A stretch of 57,558 nt of DNA from Fidelibacterota bacterium (GTDB lineage Bacteria > Fidelibacterota > UBA2242). Shown here piece by piece: positions 54,210 to 57,558 of the stretch. Where the stretch lies: the NCBI GenBank assembly GCA_016782645.1, contig JADHYC010000006.1, forward strand, positions 1 to 57,558, read 5' to 3'. A program made the position numbers and the translations under genes. Within the stretch, counting starts at the first letter, position 1. Every line of letters starts with the position of its first letter. Under the pieces are notes generated by a model. The model searched no databases. It was not told where the DNA came from and worked only from the letters and a program-made list of their open reading frames with translations.

Positions 54210-54266
54210 GATAGTCTCCAGCTTCACCTACTTATTTCTAGGGAAATTTATGAATTGAAAAATTAC

Positions 54267-54704
54267 TTACCAATATCTCTTGCCATTTATAAATACTTCA
54301 GGTCCCGACTTTTTGATTTTCCTCAAATTTTTAATATGGGCATCTTCGTGAACAGGTTCTAGAAAGTCTAATTTTTCGCAGGTTTCAAATTCGTCACATT
54401 CCCAGCAGCCGTTAACATCTTTCTTCTGGCAGCACTTTCTGATTTTACAAAATGGGGGACCGCCTCCATCCTGACATACTCTATTGCACCGCAGCTTTAC
54501 CATAGCGCCCAGAACTTCATAACACCGCTCATAGTTTTTGAATTCCTTAAAATATTTTGAGAGTCCTTGCGATGCTCGGTTGAATTTTGCTTCTCTCAAT
54601 TTTTTTCTCAAATCCCTGGCTAAATCTGCAATTTCACCCTTTCGGTTGAAACAGTTTCCGCAATAAAGATCAAAATATGTAATTAAATTTTCATTTTCGC
54701 TCAT
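54267..54704 (-). CDS. DUF3795 Cys-rich protein
   Basis: The 145-residue protein begins with YFDLYCGNCFNRKG and has a central CNRVCQDGGGPPFCKIRKCC and CWECDEFETCEKL, the DUF3795 Cys arrangement, suggesting zinc or Fe-S binding. Function unknown. The ATG at 54704 has AAAGGAATTTAGT upstream. It lies just upstream of the AlkD-like gene with a 57-base gap. Confidence 0.85.
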   Translation of the reverse strand: MSENENLITYFDLYCGNCFNRKGEIADLARDLRKKLREAKFNRASQGLSKYFKEFKNYERCYEVLGAMVKLRCNRVCQDGGGPPFCKIRKCCQKKDVNGCWECDEFETCEKLDFLEPVHEDAHIKNLRKIKKSGPEVFINGKRYW

Positions 54705-54970
54705 ACTAAATTCCTTTTTCTATTTGTTTAATTTGCATATTTTTTGAGACAGAATATATTGAGAAATTATTTATTTATCTATGACTTAGTCCTAGAATCA
54801 AGATAGTAATTTCGGCTTCTTATTTTCTTATCACTGGCATGAACATTTCGATTCGTTTTTTAAGATCGAGATACTTTTCTTTATATAATTGAGCCCACTT
54901 AAGAAACGCAAATATTTACGTTGTTTGGTGAAGTTGAAATTCGCTTTTGCCCGAAATTAAGCTAATCGAA

Positions 54971-55759
54971 TTACTTTTGACTAAACAACAGTGCAGGTAA
55001 TTCCCAGGATTTTTTATAATTGATAAAGAGTTGTTTTGTAAGTTGTACTAAAATTGGTTTTTTCGATGCATCCAACCAATAAATAATATCTTTCATAGCT
55101 GAAGGTGCCATGGCTGTACAACCAGAGGTTGAATCTGCAGGACCAGCCCAATTATGTAAGAAAATGCATGATCCGGCACCTTTCCTAACGGAATTTGTGT
55201 TATGATCAATAACTACGCCCAGCTCATACCATATACCTGACAGAAGCATTTTTTCAGACGAATGCCAATCAACATTTTCAACTTTGCTTCGAAGAACAAA
55301 TGAATTATAGTACTTTGAATTCACGTCATCCACACATTCCAGCATATCGGTAACATGAATATACGGGATTATTAAATTACCCATTTTTTCTACCGGAAAA
55401 TAGCCAAATGTAGAACTCAATGGAAAAATTCCTGCCGGACTTTTTCCATCTCCTTCTCTTTTAATTGGTGTGTTTGTAGTATCTGATTTGTGTAATCCTA
55501 CTCCCCAGGCAAGTCCATTTTTTCCTACAATAACTGGTCTTTTATCACCAAACTTTTTCCAATCAGTATCAGCATTATCGCGCTCAAAACGAAATAGAAT
55601 TCCATTAGATGTATTAAATGAGTTCGTAATAACTAAAATCATCTGGCAGCTGGACGAAGGGATTGGTGAAATATTTTTAATTTGACAACAACAGAGTGAG
55701 TAATTTAGAAGGATCGCAATAAGATAAAATGAAGATTTTTTAATCACAGGAAAGTACAT
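54971..55759 (-). CDS. L,D-transpeptidase (YkuD) family secreted protein
   Basis: The 262-residue product has an N-terminal signal with a Cys-rich end (LCCC, residues 22-25), possibly a lipoprotein. The YkuD active site follows: FLHNWAGPADSTSGCTAM with His202 and nucleophile Cys214, and GDGKSPAGIFPLSSTFG as the substrate-side loop. These enzymes form 3-3 peptidoglycan cross-links or attach lipoproteins. The family includes ErfK-like proteins; this one has no LysM. A GGAGAATAGAAAA leader precedes the ATG. Confidence 0.9.
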   Translation of the reverse strand: MYFPVIKKSSFYLIAILLNYSLCCCQIKNISPIPSSSCQMILVITNSFNTSNGILFRFERDNADTDWKKFGDKRPVIVGKNGLAWGVGLHKSDTTNTPIKREGDGKSPAGIFPLSSTFGYFPVEKMGNLIIPYIHVTDMLECVDDVNSKYYNSFVLRSKVENVDWHSSEKMLLSGIWYELGVVIDHNTNSVRKGAGSCIFLHNWAGPADSTSGCTAMAPSAMKDIIYWLDASKKPILVQLTKQLFINYKKSWELPALLFSQK

Positions 55760-55918
55760 TTTTCTATTCTCCTTTAACGGCAGAAGTGAGCCACGGCGGG
55801 CAGTATCTCATTCTACCATTTTTTATTTAAAAATCTTTTAAAAACTTGCCAAAACCATCAAAAAAGAACAGCTCCCAACATTGGCTCTGCTAAAATGTAG
55901 ATGTTTTCAAAACATAGT

Positions 55919-56686
55919 TTACTCGATTCTGAAAATTAGTGGTATACTAAGAAGATATTCAGCAGGAAGATCTCTAATATACCCAATTTGGAATTGTGTT
56001 ATTAAAATCGCTAATTCAGCTGCAATATTCATCGAATCATATTCTAATCCTTTTAAAACTACACAACTAATTACTTCACCACAAACAGAAACTTCTACTG
56101 ATATAACTACTGTACCTTGAATTGAATCAGCAAGTGCATCTTTAGGATATAACAAATTATCTTGAATGCTTTTGATACCATCAATTGGACCCATATTATA
56201 TCCATGCCCCCTATAAACATCTAGGTGAGGACAAGTAGACTCGTAGGGTATTGTAATTTGTTCGAAAGAATTCAATGAATCGATAATTTCTTGAATATTA
56301 CATAATCTATATTCTTTTCCATAAAAATCTTCTTGAGAATAAACCAATTGGTAAAGACTATCCAAAATCATAAGCGAGGAAATATACTCATGATTCATCA
56401 ATTTAATATTAGCCAAATATAAATATGATTCCCATAAACCAAGACATTTATCTTTTGAGTTGATTATATTGAAATATTTCAAAGCATTAGAGGTATCACC
56501 TTGCATGTAATAACAAACTGCAAGTTCATACTCCTTTGCTAGAAATGATGTAGAATCTGAAAAAAAGTAATCAAGTATCGATTCACATTCATCTTTTTTA
56601 TATGAATTAGATATAGAATCTGAATTACAACAATGAAAACATAAAATATAGATGATTAAAAATACAGTATTATGATTATTTTTCAT
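55919..56686 (-). CDS. TonB C-terminal domain lipoprotein
   Basis: The 255-residue product has a short hydrophobic start with a lipobox-like CFHCCNS (Cys near 20). A TPR-like helical region (about 50-125: ELAVCYYMQGDTSNALKYFNII) is followed by a TonB C-terminal fold (about 165-255: NLLYPKDALADSIQGTVVISVEVSVCGEV, ending IPLIFRIE). TonB energises outer-membrane receptors, normally with an inner-membrane helix and Pro-rich linker. Here a lipid anchor replaces the helix, so it is unlikely to be a classical TonB. Confidence 0.8.
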   Translation of the reverse strand: MKNNHNTVFLIIYILCFHCCNSDSISNSYKKDECESILDYFFSDSTSFLAKEYELAVCYYMQGDTSNALKYFNIINSKDKCLGLWESYLYLANIKLMNHEYISSLMILDSLYQLVYSQEDFYGKEYRLCNIQEIIDSLNSFEQITIPYESTCPHLDVYRGHGYNMGPIDGIKSIQDNLLYPKDALADSIQGTVVISVEVSVCGEVISCVVLKGLEYDSMNIAAELAILITQFQIGYIRDLPAEYLLSIPLIFRIE

Positions 56687-56941
56687 AATCTAAAAGTAAA
56701 ATTATTGTCAATAGATAGGAAATTTTCTATTATATCGCATACATATCACTTAGGTCTCCACAAGATAGATGAAAAAATTCTCTACTTCAATGAAGCATTT
56801 AACTTTAAAAGATTGAAAATATGATTTTGGTTTTCCATAATAAAATATCCTTCGACAAGTAAATTATCTTATAGTTAAGCATAAATCAAGAAAATTTCTA
56901 ACTGTTGGATATTATCTCTAAGAATCATCTACTTCTTTTAG

Positions 56942-57558
56942 TTAACTTAGTAACAATTTTTTATAGTAAGGCGAACTTCCCGTTTTGAGTATTTCCAATA
57001 TAATACCTTCTGTCGTTTTGCCAACCCCTTTTAGTTTTTGCAGCTCCCCTTTCACGGATGATAGGGGCTCTTTTAATTGCGAGATCGAGTAAGCAGCATA
57101 GCCGTAAGGTGAGGAATTTCCTTTCAGTTTCAATAGATAATCAATATGCTCTAATAAAACTATTACCAAGTCATTTTCACTTAATATATCTTTGTAAAAA
57201 TGGAGAGGAATACGAACAGGTATTTTATATTTTCTTGCAATACTATTAAACCTTTGATTTAGTGATTTATAATATTCTCCTGTTGCATTTCCCCACTTGC
57301 TTCCTTTGTATATTTTTTGATATTCTGCAGCAAGTGTTGGATAATTTTTATTTAGCACATTAAAGAAGTAATTCTTCTGTCTCCCTTCTTTTAGCGTCAT
57401 CCCTCCAAAAATGACAAAGTCCAGACCCACAGCACTCGCTTTTCTTATGCTCTCTTCCATCAAATCCGGTGTATCCGTTAAGAAAGGGATAACAGGTAGT
57501 AGAAACATGCCGCATACAAAACCTTCGTTTTTAAAAAAGGCAAGTGTTTTTAATCGTT
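56942..57558 (-). CDS. radical SAM protein, SPL-like, C-terminal part (5' end outside window)
   Basis: The frame is open through the right edge: upstream of Met at 57508 it reads RLKTLAFFKNEGFVCGM, then FLLPVIPFLTDTPDL and FVIFGGMTLKEGRQKNYFF. This is the C-terminal half of the Rv2578c/PA0069-like radical SAM family related to spore photoproduct lyase. The N-terminal CxxxCxxC cluster must lie past the window. A late LQKLKGVGKTTEGIILEIL segment looks like a helix-hairpin-helix. Family members are poorly characterised. Confidence 0.85.
   Translation of the reverse strand, partial: RLKTLAFFKNEGFVCGMFLLPVIPFLTDTPDLMEESIRKASAVGLDFVIFGGMTLKEGRQKNYFFNVLNKNYPTLAAEYQKIYKGSKWGNATGEYYKSLNQRFNSIARKYKIPVRIPLHFYKDILSENDLVIVLLEHIDYLLKLKGNSSPYGYAAYSISQLKEPLSSVKGELQKLKGVGKTTEGIILEILKTGSSPYYKKLLLS

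Noticed and set aside
1..57558. CRISPR array, prophage or integrated element
   Set aside because: No regularly spaced direct repeats, integrase, transposase, phage structural gene or attachment duplication was seen.

Overview
The window is AT-rich (about one third G+C by eye) and comes from a Gram-negative bacterium. It encodes LolA, Lnt, a Wzi-like protein, a beta-barrel, several lipoproteins, a TonB-type domain, a complete Bat (aerotolerance) set, a DUF5683-like protein and a DUF4321-like protein. This mix best fits an uncultured FCB-group lineage (Bacteroidetes/Chlorobi relatives, Marinimicrobia- or Cloacimonetes-like). That placement is inference from gene content. Apart from one beta-barrel gene at 3407-4312, every gene I accept is on the minus strand, so transcription runs from high to low coordinates. 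I saw no rRNA, tRNA, CRISPR array, intact IS or prophage.

Layout, left to right. (1) 1-7737 is a surface polysaccharide locus: a 2-epimerase cut by the window edge, a Wzi-like outer-membrane protein, and dehydrogenase/acetyltransferase/aminotransferase genes of the WlbA/WlbB/WlbC (WbpB/D/E) type. Together these can make a UDP-diacetamido-uronic acid. A divergent Glu-rich beta-barrel gene with its own promoter and terminator lies inside. (2) 7945-11967 is accessory: a tiny ORF, a PqqD-like protein, a nucleotidyltransferase, a signal-peptidase-like S24/S26 protein, a DHH-like protein and a DNA methyltransferase. This is the most novel-looking part. (3) 12383-16448 holds a Wzz/BY-kinase fusion, a flippase-like membrane protein and a LolA-like carrier. 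(4) 16507-22582 is housekeeping: ftsK, gcvT, ruvA, ruvC, yebC and a SPOR protein. (5) 22845-28255 is batA-batE. (6) 28690-29955 is a dipeptidase lipoprotein flanked by two related hairpins. (7) 30228-38245 is one long tight operon: tal, htrA, purB, purC, psd, pssA, purS, purQ, DUF4321, tatA and gatA. gatA carries a one-base frameshift. (8) 38437-50495 is housekeeping: truA, ecfT, a DUF5683-like gene, lnt, yqgF, HU, relA/spoT, dnaB, a uracil-DNA glycosylase, coaBC, rpoZ, gmk and yicC. (9) 50985-57558 is looser accessory content: an RHS remnant, a split Ppx/GppA-like pair, lipoproteins, an AlkD-like protein, DUF3795, an L,D-transpeptidase, a TonB-domain lipoprotein and a radical SAM gene cut by the right edge.

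A family of short intergenic palindromes recurs, mostly with stems of the CCCGTTT/AAACGGG type and often with GCTTCGC in the loop. They sit at gene ends, and some contribute stop codons or false N-terminal extensions.
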